Shown here piece by piece: positions 10,640 to 23,400 of a stretch of 64,000 bases of DNA; positions within the stretch are counted from its first letter, which is position 1; each line of letters begins with the position of its first letter. The position numbers and the translations under genes are program-made. The DNA is from Podocnemis expansa (taxonomy: Eukaryota; Chordata; Testudines; Podocnemididae), in the NCBI GenBank assembly GCA_007922195.1, contig ML682003.1, forward strand, positions 5,474,856-5,538,855, given 5' to 3'. The notes under the pieces are model-generated. The model did not search any database. It saw nothing but the letters and a program-made list of their open reading frames with translations, and had not been told where the DNA came from.

Positions 10640-11060
10640 GGCTGGGAGACAGGACGCCTGGGTTCTGTCCCTGGCTTTGGGAGAGGAGTGAGGACTAGCC
10701 AGTAGAGCCAGGGGAAGGATGAGTCAGGGGGTGCCTGGATCTGGGAAATGAGCATGTCCTGGTGGTTAAAGCAGATGGATGCAGCATCCGGGGTCCTAGA
10801 CTCAGTCTCCTGACTCGCTACACAACCCTGTGTGAATCACTTCCCCCAGGAGCTCATTCCCTGTCTGTGCTGTGTGCGGAGGCTGATGAGGCGCGTGAGG
10901 AGGTGAGGGCTCACCAGGGCAGAGCGGAGCTCCTGTCTCCACCTGACATTCACAAACCCAGCATCCCCGGGCTGGGGGAGTCACCATCAAGGGGAGGAAA
11001 TTAAGGCCCAGAGGAGAACAGAGTGACTGGCAGAGCTGGGAGCAGGGGGCTGGTGCCCAC
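10640..11060. repeat. MIR-like SINE fragments
   Basis: Two segments resemble tRNA-derived MIR-like SINEs: plus-oriented sequence around 10645-10680 and 10745-10860 (ggacgcctgggttctgtcc, gtgtgaatcacttccccc), and an opposite-oriented piece around 10985-11035 (ggaaattaaggcccagagg, tggcagagctgggagcagg). Exact ends cannot be set by eye. Confidence 0.5.
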
Positions 11061-11339
11061 TCATCTGTCCCAGGCAGGGGGTGAGTGACGTGGGGCGGAT
11101 GAGCTGCCCCATCTGGCTGCATCAGTGTTGGGCAACAGCCTCCGAGCAGATCCTGCCTGCTCATTTCCTCCCAGCTGGGGCAGCCTTGCTGACGCCTCTC
11201 TTGGCAGACGGACTGAAGGCTGGGAGCTCCCAGATGGGGCAGGGCTGGGTAACTCAGAGCCACCTTGCCCTGCCCCTATTGCAGGAGGATCTACAGAGCT
11301 AGACTGGTTCTGTGGAATGGTTAACTTGAGGCAATCCTG

Positions 11340-11454
11340 CCCCCAGCCAATCACAGGCAGCAGCTGCAAATACCTGGAAGATTAGAGGCACTGCTCCCTA
11401 CAGCCCTGGTCATCTGGCCCCAGGGAGCCCAGCAGGAGCAGCTGTGTGTGGAGG
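11340..11454 (+). promoter_or_regulatory. Candidate SLC39A4 proximal promoter / 5' UTR
   Basis: A CCAAT pentamer lies at 11347-11351, about 105 bases before the SLC39A4 start codon. A GTTAAC half-site compatible with HNF1-type factors lies just upstream near 11319-11324. There is no obvious TATA box. The transcription start is not determinable from sequence alone; the regulatory roles are inference. Confidence 0.3.
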
Positions 11455-14400
11455 ATGCTGCCCCCCAGCCCCAGCAGTGCCAGGGCTCTCCTGTTGCCCC
11501 TAGTTCTTCTCTGCTTGTGGGGGGCCGTGTCCCTGGGTCGAGGGGCGCAAGCGCCCAGCCCGGAGCAGGTGCTGCAGAGCATGTGGGCCTTCCTGTCGTC
11601 GGGAGAAGGTTCTCTGCCCCATGCTGCCCTGGACTCCCTCTTAAATATTGCGGTGGCCCGTGTGCAGTGCCCGGCAGTGCCGTGTGGAAAGGTAACGCTG
11701 CAGCCAGGCGCGCTTCGCTCCCCGTCCCCGCCTTCCGCTGCCTTCTGTGGGAGCGCCTGGGTCAAAATCCAGTCTGGGCAGGAGGGGCCGAGGCAGCAGG
11801 AACAGGGGAAGGGGAGTTACCCTGGGGCCTGGGACACTGGGGAGCTGTTACTGGAAGGAACGTGGCCGTGTGGGGACAGAGCTGGCTGGAGGGGTGTCGC
11901 TCCAAGGGACGGGGGACCCCTGGCATTGCTGGTGCTCTTGGGACTAAGAATGTGCTGTCCAAGGCTTCACTGGAGGGTCTCATGGCTACCCCGGGTGGTG
12001 GCTTGGCTCCAGTCCCTCTCCAGGCATTCTGGGTGGGGCTTGGCAGCTCCCTGTTTTCTCCCCCAGTTTGCCACCACTTAACCCAGTGTGCCCCTGCTGC
12101 AAAAAGCCTGCAAACCTGTCTTTGACCTGGGGCTTCTCTCCCTAGATACAGAGCCCTCTGCTTGGGTCCTGTTTCCAGGGCAGGCTGCCTCGAGCTGCCC
12201 CAGGGCCTTGTCTGCCCTCCTCTGTCTCGGAAGCAACCCCACGCTGGCCAAGGCTGGGCTGCCTGACAGGGTGGAGGCCAGGGACCTATACCAGGGCTGG
12301 GCTGGTAGGACAGAGCTAGCCCATGGCCTAGATTTTATGACTTTAGCTCATTGGCTTGTTGTGCCTATATGACCCTGCATGCTCTGGCCGTTTGCAAGGG
12401 CTGAAGTCACTGACAGGACCTGCTTATTAGCACTGAATAGGCAGAATTCGGGCCCCCTGCCCCTGCCACTCCCCTCCCACCTTGGGAGTCTCTGCTCAGG
12501 GAAATTCCCCAGGAAGTCACTGGGAGCTTGGCTGGGCAGCCCCAGGAGCAAGGTGCAGAATTCTTCAGGTGCACCCGCTTTGCCCAGGTGCGCTTGCCCA
12601 CCAGGGCTGGGTGAACTGGTTTGGTCTATTTTGGAATCATTCAAGCCTGTTTCCCTGGAGCCCAGCAGGGAGCAAGCGCTGGGATGGGGCAGAGAACAAA
12701 TAAGCAATGAAATTAGCAGAGAAGCTGGGTCAAGGTTTGCTTTCCCCTGTGCTGGGGGAGCCAAGATCTTTCCTCCTGCGCCTCTCACTGAGTCCCCCTG
12801 GTCTGCCCCATGACAGCTAGGCCTTGGCTGCTTGATGCTAGAGCCTGGCTTTAGAGGGGAGAACAGCTGAAGGGTGGCCAGCCTCTGGGCCCCCAGCCCT
12901 GAATATCCAAGGTGGGGGAGCAGCCTCAAAGGCTGGAGCTGCGACAGTGGCTTTCCCGCCTTTGAGATCTGCAGCTGATCCAATCCATCATCCACAGAAA
13001 AGTGTCCATGGTCTGTACCTGCTGATATAAAGCAGGTACCCATGGATTTGTGGGGCATTAGTGCAGGGCCTCAACCTGACCATACACTTGCCCCCCACTC
13101 TGCAAGAAAAAGTCCCCACACAGCAGTGGGTCTTAGAGCCTGGCTCCACATAACTGGGTAGACACTTGGGTTCTGAAACATGGCCCCCGCCCCCCCAACT
13201 CCAGTGAAACCAGCACATCTATGCAGCGACTGTCCAAGGCTGGAGACCGAGGCTTTGAAACTCGCTGCCGTAGGGGTTTTTGGCACCATAGATAAACTCT
13301 GTAGCTAGCCATGGCATTCAGAGAGCTAGTGGGTGCCTGCTGTCTAGATCATGCAGGAAGCTAGCTGATGCCCACCCCTACAGTGGCCAGGGAACTAGCC
13401 AGGGCCCCCCCCCGAGCATGCAGGGAACTAGCTGGTGCTCACCCCCCAAAGCATGCAGAGACTAGTTGGTGCCTGCTTCCAGAGTGTGCATGGAGATAGC
13501 TGATGCCTGCTACCCAGAGAGTGCAGGGAGCTAGCTGGTTTCCTGGAAGCGTGTGTGCTTTGCGTCCTCACTTCAGTCCCACCTACCTAATCTTGCTTGC
13601 CTGGCAGGAGTTGCCAAGGGTTAGAGAAGAGGCATATGCTCCCCCAGGACAGGCCTACCCCAGGACCAGGGTATCAGCAGGGTCCCTTCTTGTCCTGGAC
13701 ACAGTTTGACCTGTGCCAGCACCACATCCCTGGGACAAACACACCAGAGTGTCACTGAACAGTGTCCCAATGCCTAATGCCTCCCTAGAGCTTGGTGCAT
13801 GTGCTCACTGCCAGCTTCCTGCAGAGTGAGCCCAGAGGACTCCACCTGACACAGGGAAAACCACTGCAGGAAGCAGCAAATACAACCAGGCTGCTGTCCA
13901 TGGGTGCACATCACCCCAAGAGCTGCTGGTGCTCAGCACATCTGAAACTCTGGCCCTGTAGTCAGGGGCCAAATTTTAGTGGCCCGTGGGACTGTGAGAC
14001 CGTGGGCCCAGGTATCAGCACCCTGGACTGTGACACAGCCCCAAGTAAGAGCTGTTAGATAAGGGAAACCTTGTGATGCCCAGAGCTTCTGCTCCAGTGA
14101 GGTCCTGTGCTCCAGGGCCACGACCCCTCCTCCCATCCATCTCACATCATTCAAGGGGGCCAAGGTCCCTGGGGAGGCCCCTGGGAAAGGCTGGAAAGGT
14201 CCCTGTTTCCTTGCCATCAGTTGGAAGAAGCTGGGCCCGAGGCTCACACAGCAGTGATGGCCTAGAGCCAAGCAAGGCAGAGCTAGTGCTGGGGATCCCA
14301 GCTCTTCAGGCCCCCAGCTCATAGCCCCAGGGTGCTCTACATGGACCTAGAATAAAATCTCCGCGTTCATCACAGTGCTGCCTGTCACTGCGAGGGGCTT

Positions 14401-17400
14401 CCCTCCCTGCAGCTGCTTCAGGGTGGTCGCCCCCTGCAACCCCTTTGTGCGGATGAGCCCTGAGCGAGGGTGGGCATCAGCGGCTTCAGACTCCGCTCTT
14501 CATTTACAGCTTGTCATTGGTGGCAAGCCTGTGCCAACATGGCATGTGCTGACCCGAGGTGGGGCCTGTGAAAAGCTCTCCAGCCATCCGCCAACATCCA
14601 GCTCTGTCCTTCTCCCCACAGTGCATCACCGTGCCGGACATCTTCACACTCGTGGGCAAGACAGGGACTGGTGATGCCACCCTGACGCCTGCAGATCTAC
14701 TGCCGCTGTCTGCTGGCATGCTGCTGTACCTGACCAACCCAGTGGCTACCTGCGCTGCCGTGAAGGGTGGCCAGTGGGCGGACCAGGCTGGGGTCTTCCT
14801 CGCCAGCTTCTCCAGCGGGAATTCCACTGCGGGGCCCACGCCAGAGAAAGTGGGGGAGCTACTAGGAGGTCTGCGGGAGAGTTACACAGATGCAGACAGA
14901 CACCAGGTGAGAGAGAGAGAGAGAGTGTGTGTGTGTGTGTGTGAGATGGCCCCCCCCCGCCCCCACCAGGGAATCACGTGTGTTTCACTGCTGCCCCCTT
15001 GTGCAAGGAGTTAGGTCAGCTTGTTATACCAAGTGGCAGCAGGGGTCCTCTTTGCAGGTCAGTTTCTCAGCAGAAGAGCCATCAGGCACACAGGTCTGGG
15101 TATAGCCTGAATGGAGCTGGTTTATTTACATGCTTGGATCTGTCCTAGAAAGTGTTGGGGGGGAGATGTCAAAGAGCACTCAGGCCAATCCTCGTCTTCC
15201 AGGAACCTGAGCCCCAGTTCCCAGGGAGCTACTTTGTTTTAAGAATTGGCTCCGATGCAGAGCAAATCCCCGCAGCCCACATTGCTGCATCAGTTCAGAA
15301 CCCAAACAGCAACTGAGCATGTTCTCCCAAAACTGAACACTTGCTCACACACTAAGAACTCAGCAAACTGCACATCTCATTGCCAGCTAGTGATGCCTGC
15401 TGTAGGTTTATTATTTATTTGTTTGGCAGTGGTCTGCTTGAGGCATATCTACACTCCCATGTAGGTGGACCCTGGGCTCATGGACTTGGTGTTGCCATGG
15501 TTGCTCTTGAGCATCCACACTTCATTGTATAGCTGGGCTTGCAGTTGGTAGCTCTGGGTTTCACAGGCATGCTAGCACATCCGCACTGCACTGCCCAGCC
15601 CTTCTTCCTCAGGCCTACGGCTAGAGTGCCATCCACACTGCAAAGTCACAAGGCTGGCACCTGGCTCACACCAGGCCTTGGGCTGTGGCCTGTCCCCCTA
15701 GCAGGGTCCTAGGATCTGGCTCCTGAGTGGTGGCAGACCTAATTCAGGCCAGTTTGTGTGTGGACAGAAGTGGGGACTTGGGCACAAACTGGAGTCAGAG
15801 CTGGGGCTTAGTGTGCAGTGTAGACATATCCAGGGTCCCATTGTGCTGGGCACTGCACAGGTGTGGACCAAAGAGCTGCTCCTGCCCTGAAAATCACCCT
15901 TGAAGAGGATGGAAAAAGATGAAGAGAATGGGGCCCATCTCTGGAGCAAGGCCCCATGGACACACACTGGGATGAGGTCACTGGGCAAACGCCCCCGGGT
16001 GCTGAGGAACATGCGCTGCAGTGCTGATGCCACTGAGCACGCACACCAGCAGGTACCCAAGGCACAGAGGGGTCGTTTTCCTGGGTCTCTCCTGAGAGCC
16101 CTACCAAGGGGCCCACGTTGACTTCCCCTCTCTGAGGAACTGCCTGAGCTCCTCTGGTGGCTCTGATAAATCCCATGGGTGTGATGACTTTAGGGCCAAA
16201 TTAAATTAGCTCCCCACAGGCTCTGTATTCTAGCCCCAGCCCTGTTGGTCCTCTCAGCTCAGGGCTTGATCAGAGCCGGCAGAGGGGAAAGATCCCTGGT
16301 GTCAGTCAGTGTATTTGTATGTACTTTCCATGTGTTTGCCCAGGTCTGTATGGACGGCTGGTTCTGCTGAACTGTTGCGTCATCCACATTGTTTAAGCTG
16401 CTTGGAGCATCTGTCTTTGAAGTTTCAATGTTTTGAGCAGACAGGGCAGCATGTTGGCTCTGCAGACGCTTAGGTTACTCATAAGGAAAGCCTCCAGTGG
16501 GCACACTGCTTGTCCAGGTTTACTGCCATGCCATTGGGACGCGGTCCGAGCGCCCTGGCTCCATGGTTCCAGGAATGCTGACTCTGGCCAGGGTCCTGTG
16601 GCAAGGAGCAGCTGGGTCAGCGGTGGATCTGTCTGCTGCTCCTGCTGCGCGGGGAAGTAAGATGAGGCACCCGACAGTTACAAACTGAAACAGCTAATGC
16701 ACAGGTTCCATGTCACCGCACATTTCAGGGCAGTTCTTTGTTCCCATACCTTGTTGCTGAGATCTTGGACACAACATCCCACCCTGTTCTTCTGCAAACC
16801 CACCTTGTCTTGTACCAAAGTGGGTGGGTGTGCCTGAACTAGCTGGGAATATTTACATAGCAACAATTCTGCCAAGTCTATGTACAGGACTGTGCCCCTC
16901 TAATCATCTGCTTTTAATCTGTGGCTTGACTTTGGTTCTCAGCCCCTGGCTCAGGCCTCAGACTCTGCCCCTGGTTCTGTGGTCCTGGTTTTCTCACTCG
17001 CCTGCATTCCCCCGCTTTTGGCTCTGTTTGGGGAGGGTGTTTACCCATCATCTCAAAACAGCACCTGGCCTGAAGGTGAGCCAGCAGGCTAAATGCTCTT
17101 CTATGGCCATTTTGCTTTGCCCAGCCATTCATCCGCCACACCTCATTGTTCCCTCTGACTCTGCTCCTTGACTTCTAAATGGTTTCCTTTCTCTGATCGT
17201 TTGTCATTGCATGGTGTGGGTCTGAGAAAGTCAGGGCCTGGCTGGGCCTGTGAGTGAAGGGTGTGAGGCTAAATTTAATTTGAAAACCAAGATTTGGTCC
17301 ATTCCAGTGTCTTTCAAAATGAGACGTGTGCAAGATGTGGAACACAGCTTGGGAGCAGTGAGGTCACAAAGGAGGCCTTCATCTAGAAATGTACCATGAC

Positions 17401-20400
17401 CAGTGCCTACGCAGCATTGCGCCTACGGGCGAGGGGCCGCCCTTCCCGCTGGCTGTCACCATCTGTGTTTTGCCAGGCAACAGGCAGGAATGACNNNNNN
17501 NNNNTGAATGATTGTGGCTGCTCGCTGAAGTGAGGCGTTAACATGTCTGGCCCAACAAGCTCTTTAGCTTTGTGCTACTCATGGATCAAGTTGTTTTTTG
17601 TACAGTCCCTTTCTCTGCCCCCTGAGCCAGCTCCCTGCTTTCCCCTGCCAAAACACCAAGCACTAAGCTGAAGTCATGCAAGCCCATAACATTTCTATGC
17701 CACTGTCCCTGGCAAAGTTGGGGCACAAGGCCAGGGTGGGGATGCAACAGCTTAGGGTCCCTCCCTGAAAACTCCCAGTGGTGTGAGTTTGTCACCTGCC
17801 CACTTCCTCTGTCACATCAGGCACCCCTCTGAGCTGGCCCGCGGCCCTGAGATGCCACGTTCCAGCCCGGCTGCCTCCCTGGGACAGTCAGTGCCCATGG
17901 CCGCCTGCCTGGGAGCTGGAGCCAGGCCCTTTCCCAGCCAGTGGTGCTGCCAAGGACGTGGGGAAAGACCTGGGACTGCAGCCAAGGAAGGAATTGGCTG
18001 GTTCCAGCTGCAGCAACTTAAACACTCAGCAGCTTCCAGCCCTCCCCGCTGCTGGCCACCCCCAAACCCCCCTCCCTTTGCTGTTTGTAAAGAGTCCTGG
18101 CTCAGACCTGTCAGCTGCTCTTGGCCCCAACGCTGCTAGCTGGTCTGGACCCCCAGCGCAGCCACAGGAGAGCCCCAGGACTTGAGTCAGGGCTCACTGC
18201 CTCTTGTGAGCACCCTCTCCTGCCTGCGTGCCCCACATCCTGCATCGCTGAACCCCACTGGGGCAGGGCAGATGGGGAGACACTCACCTGCCCTGTTCTC
18301 CCCAGCCCTGCCTGGATGCACACCGTATCCTGGAGGCAAGCGCCAAGGTCCCGGTCCAGGTGGCGGCCGACGTGGCCGGGAAGGTGCTGGTGACGGTCGC
18401 GTACCACGCGCTGCTCGGAGACTGCTTCCACGCCTTGCCACCCCGCCACTACTTCTTGGGGTACATCTTCCGTCGCTACGGCAACGCGTCCCAGAACTTG
18501 ACGCTGGAAGGTGAGTTGCCGAGGGTAACCAAGGGCTCGGTCCTCCCGCCCTCCCCACCGTCCTTTGCACCAGGCCCCCCTTGCAGGGCGTCTAGGGTAC
18601 TACTGGGTCCCTACGGGGACACTGGCAAGGATGCAGCCATGGCACCTCAACCCACTTTGCTGAGCCCCTGCCCCATAGAGGAGCCTGGCGCAGGGTGATG
18701 GGTCCTGCCAGCCCATCGACTCCATGGCGGCCACCTCCCACTTGCTGGCCCCAGGTGTGAGCAGGGCGCCCTCCAGTGGCAGGTTCACATATGGCCATGA
18801 GACCAAGAGCCAGGCCTGGGGTTCTCTTTCTGCGGGCCCCTGGGGAGCCCTTGCCAGCTCCAGTCCTTCTCCCACCTCGGGGTGCTAGTGTGATGCAGGC
18901 CAAGGTGCCCTGAGAGCTGGACCTCCCTGCAGCTGGCTGCTGGCTCCTGGAGCTCCCCATTCAGCGGGAGGGATTCCCACAAAGCCCTCTCCTAGCCTTG
19001 CCTCAGCTGTTCCCTCTCTGGCGGGGAGAGGCAGGGGCGGATTGTCTCAGCCCCCTCCCTGAGCGCCAGCTAGCTCTGAGCCACAGGCGGTGGGCAGGGC
19101 AGAGAGGGCCCTGGGGCGGGCGAGGGGACGGGGCTGGGGCAGACGGCTGCAGTCATGGAGCTGGCCAGGGGCTCTGGGAAGGGCAGCTGCAGGGCTGGGA
19201 GCCGTGTGTGATGGACCTGGTGTGGTTTGCGACAGGTCTGACTGCTCTGATGGGCCAGCTGGCTGTAGGGGAAGAGGACCAGCACACGGACCATCATCAT
19301 GATGATGCTGCCCCCGCCGATCCCCATGAGGCAACTACCCCAGCTCCGCACCACAGTTGGCACCAGGGCAATCACACAGATGATCATGCATCCCCACGCC
19401 ATGGCAGTGTGCCTGGACAGCTGAGACAGAGCCTCCCCAGGGAAGGGGAGCTGAACAGCCCCAGTCCGGTGTGGGACACGGTAGGCAGACACGTGCCAGC
19501 TGGTCAAGGGGGCTTCGGGGACCTGGGATGCAGGGCATGGTTTACAGGCACTGACGCCCTGGCAGGGTATCCAGAGAGCTGTGGAGGTTAAGGCCAAAGG
19601 GGCCCAGAACATAACATGAACTCCCGGGTGTCACAGGCCCCCAGCACCCGCCAGCCAAAACCAGACCTAGGTTCTGCCACCCACTGGGGGGACTGATGAG
19701 GACCGAGGGGCATCACAGCCTGGCAACAGCAGGCCAAAGGTTATGTCTGAGCCCTGAGATAATTCTGGCGAGTTCCCTGCACCCCTTGCTGCACAGACAG
19801 GGGAAATCTTCACAAGGTTCTTGCCAGTCTGACTTGGAGAAAGAGTGCCCAGGACCAGCTGAGAGCCCTGGCCCAGTCCATGTCCCCAGGTCCCCTGCTT
19901 CGTTCAGAGGATGGCGGTGAGCCAATCCCCAGAATGAAATGGGGGGAAGGTGTCTTCCTGGCCCCACTGGTGGCTGGCTGATGCCCAGCCTGAAGCATGA
20001 CACCTAGAAATAGACAGACAGACTGGCTGTGAAGCTGGGGCTGCTGAGTCCTGTCCCCATCCAGCTCTTTCCTGAACCAAACTCAATTGCTTTCACCCAC
20101 TCCCATGTTGGCTGTGAACCACAGACCCTGATGGTGAGAAAGCTTGTCATTGCCCACCTGAAGTTGTTCCTAGGTCAGCATTGTCCTTTAGCTCTTCTCC
20201 CTCCCTGGAGTCAGTCCCATGTATTTGGCCTGCTGGGGAAGGAAAAGCCAACTGTGATGTCTGTGTCACGTAGTTGCACCCCTGAGCGCTGAGGGAAGTG
20301 ACTTGTTGGCTGAGAACTGAGCCCTGGACTCTGAAGTGCCCCTGTGTGGCTCTAACCCCTAGACCAGCTCTCCCCCTGCGGCCAGAGAATGGAACCCAGG

Positions 20401-23400
20401 AGTCCTGACTCCCCAGCCCTGCTCTAAGCACCCCTTGCTCCCAGAGCTGGTGACAGGACCCAGTCCTGACTCTCAGCCTCTCCCTCGCCATGCTCCCCTC
20501 CCTGGACCATGAGAACAGCTTTTCTCAGGGTTTTTGACGGCTCTGGTAGAAGCCTGGCTAGGCGGAGAGGCCTGGGTTCAAGGCTGCAGGATCAGAGCCT
20601 TTCAGACCCTTGTCTGAGTTCAGGGACAGGGCTTGGTTCTGCTTTTTGGTTTGCAGTTGGTGGCCTCTGACCCCAAGGCAGGTCTCTGGCAGGAAATAAA
20701 GGCCACCAGCTCCAGAAAGGCACCACACTTGGGAGCATGGGCTGGCACAAGCTGAGAACCAGGAAACCTCCTGGGGGGGCAGGCTGGACCCAGCTGGGGA
20801 ACTGTAAGCTGGGATAAAGCCCTGGAGATACACAGCATGCCAGACCAGGGCTCTGCCATGGCTCTTGTGCCAAGGAGGGTGGGAGATAGGGGCAGCCCTA
20901 GCGCTCGGGCACAAGTGTCCTGGCCTTGACACTGTTGCTTGCTATCTGTGTTTCCAGCTGTGTCTGAGCCCCAGCAACCTCCTGGAGATCTATGGCCTCG
21001 ACGCTGCCACAGGGATCTCCGGCCCCGACTTCACAAGCCTCAGCCCAGCTCTCATCCAGCAGCAGCTCAGCGGGGCCTGCTCCATCCCACATCAGAGCCC
21101 GCTTGATGGCCGACTGACCGTGGCAGAGAGTGAGGCCCTTCTCCCGCGCTGCTTCCTGCATCCCTGCTGGGAGCTGATCTGTGATGGGGGTGGTGCAAGA
21201 GCAATTTCTGGGGGGCTAGGGGCTGCCGACCACAAGAGGACATGGCTGGGCTTGGCAGTGCCCAGGGGTTAAAGCGAGGAGCAGCTCCTGGCGGGGGGTG
21301 TGGGGGTGTGGAGGCCTCTCCATTGCCAGTGCCAGGTGGTGGGAGGAAAGGCAGGGGCCACATCCCCCCTTGTCCTGATGGCAGATAGCAGGCAGGGGAT
21401 GGAGGCTTGTGCTCCTCCCTGTGCCCCTGCCTGAGGCCTGTGCCCTGCAGGGTTGTACTCTGAGCACCTTCCTACCTCAGGTGCATGGGGGACGAGTGGC
21501 TGGGACCGGCTGGGATTTCTGTGTGCAGCCCTGTGCGGTGTGTGCAGGGCCCTGGGCTGGGGTGGGTAACACCAACTGTCTGTGCAGGGTACCTCTATGG
21601 CTCGCTGGCCACACTGGTGATCTGCCTGTGTGCACTGTTCGGCATCACACTGCTCCTCTGCACCACCTGCGCCAGCGCCTACCCATATGTGATCCAGGGC
21701 TTCGTCAGCCTTGCTGTGGGCTCGCTCACAGGGGATGCCGTGCTGCACCTCATCCCCCAGGTGAGCTTTGGACACAGCTAGGATGTGTGTGCGAATGGGC
21801 ACATGAGTGTGTGTGGGCACATGGGTGGGCACGTGAGAGCATATGTGGGTGCACTAGCCAGTGGGGGAAAGGGACTGCATCCATGAATATGCGGCAATAG
21901 CAGACGTTCATTTACATGTGAGGTGTAAGAGAGGATGGGGGGGGGGTGTCCCAGCATGCACAAGTGAGCCCAGTGCTCCCATGCCCTTCTGGCTGAGACT
22001 CAGGGGCTCTGTGGTTGCAGTTTCTGGGCTTGCACGCACATGCGGATGAGGGGCACTCGCACGGGGCTGAGGAGGTCGGGACCAGAGACTCCACCTGGAA
22101 GCTGCTGGCTGTGCTGGGCGGCGTCTATATCTTCTTCCTGCTGGAGAAGTTCTTCAGCATCCTGGCTCATGAGGAGCAACAGGTCTGGGGGCCAACGGGG
22201 GTGGGGTAGAGGGGTGGGGGCCCTTGAAGGGGTGAGGGTGAAGTAGGGGGAGCGGGGTGTGCTGAAAGGACAAGGGCTCTGCCCAGCAGTTAGCTGGCCC
22301 ATGGGGTGTGAGGCTGCAGTGTGGGAGCTGGGAGCTGCCTGGGGGGGGGGGGCGGCCCCAACCCCCCGAGTGAGGGTGGGGGGGGGGGGGGGGGCGGGGA
22401 CAAGGGGGGGGGTCTCTAGGGGATCAGCACTGGCCTCCCAATGGTGGCGATGCCAAGGGCCGCTGTGCAACAGCAATGTGTTACCAAGCCCCGACCCGTT
22501 CCATAAATCTCAGTCAGGAGCCCCAGACAAGGCTGTCCGTCTCCCTTTCTAGTGCTCTCTGCAGACCCCTTCCTGTGGCTGTCACATCTGCTGCACCCCA
22601 TAGACAGACACCTGGGGGGGGGACAGCACTGGGGCCATCACTTGCTGGTGTCCCCGGGGGAGCCAGCTGAGTTGTGTGTGTTGCTCCGGTAGGAGGAGGC
22701 TGGCACGGGACACTCGCACGACCACACCGTGTCCCTGCAGCTCTACCAGGATGAGCGGAGGAGGAAGAAACAGGAGAAAGCACCCTCGCAGGCCGATCTG
22801 GTAAGACATAGTTCTCAGGGCAATGCAACGCGGGCTGCAAGCCAGGTGGGGCCTCCCTCACCATCCATCCTTCCTTCCTCCAGGTCACCCCAGAGGAGAC
22901 CGGCCTCAGCAAGACAGGGCAGGGGAGACGCAGCCGGGGTGAGTGAGCAAAGAAACACTCCTGTGCCCCTCCCCAGCCTCAGCAACCTCCTGCACCACCA
23001 TCCTCAGACTCCCCCACCCCACTGTGGGGCCTCACATCAGCCTCCCAGTAAAATGCCCCCGACTCTAGTCAGTCCCAACCCCTAAACAGGCTAGGCCAGT
23101 GCTGAGGAAATCCACAGGGCACGTGCTGTTCTACATCTGGGGGACCAGGGCAGCATGGAGCCCTCTGGCCTGGGAGTTGCTGAGCGTCTCCTTGCTGCTA
23201 CTGTGCCTCACTGCCCCCCCCAGCAGGCTCAGCCCTACCAACACCCCCCCCTTGGGGAAAAGAGGTGCTGTTATGACACAGGAGCAGCCCAAGTGGGACT
23301 TGAACCCACAATCCCCAGCTCCGGAGGCTGGTGCCTTATCCATTAGGCCACTGGGCTTGGGAAAAATACTTGTCACACAGTGATACAATGAGAAGGGCTC

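Noticed and set aside
12348..13058. 236-residue minus-strand open frame in SLC39A4 intron 1
   Set aside because: Low-complexity Pro/Ser/Leu composition without motif or conserved context.
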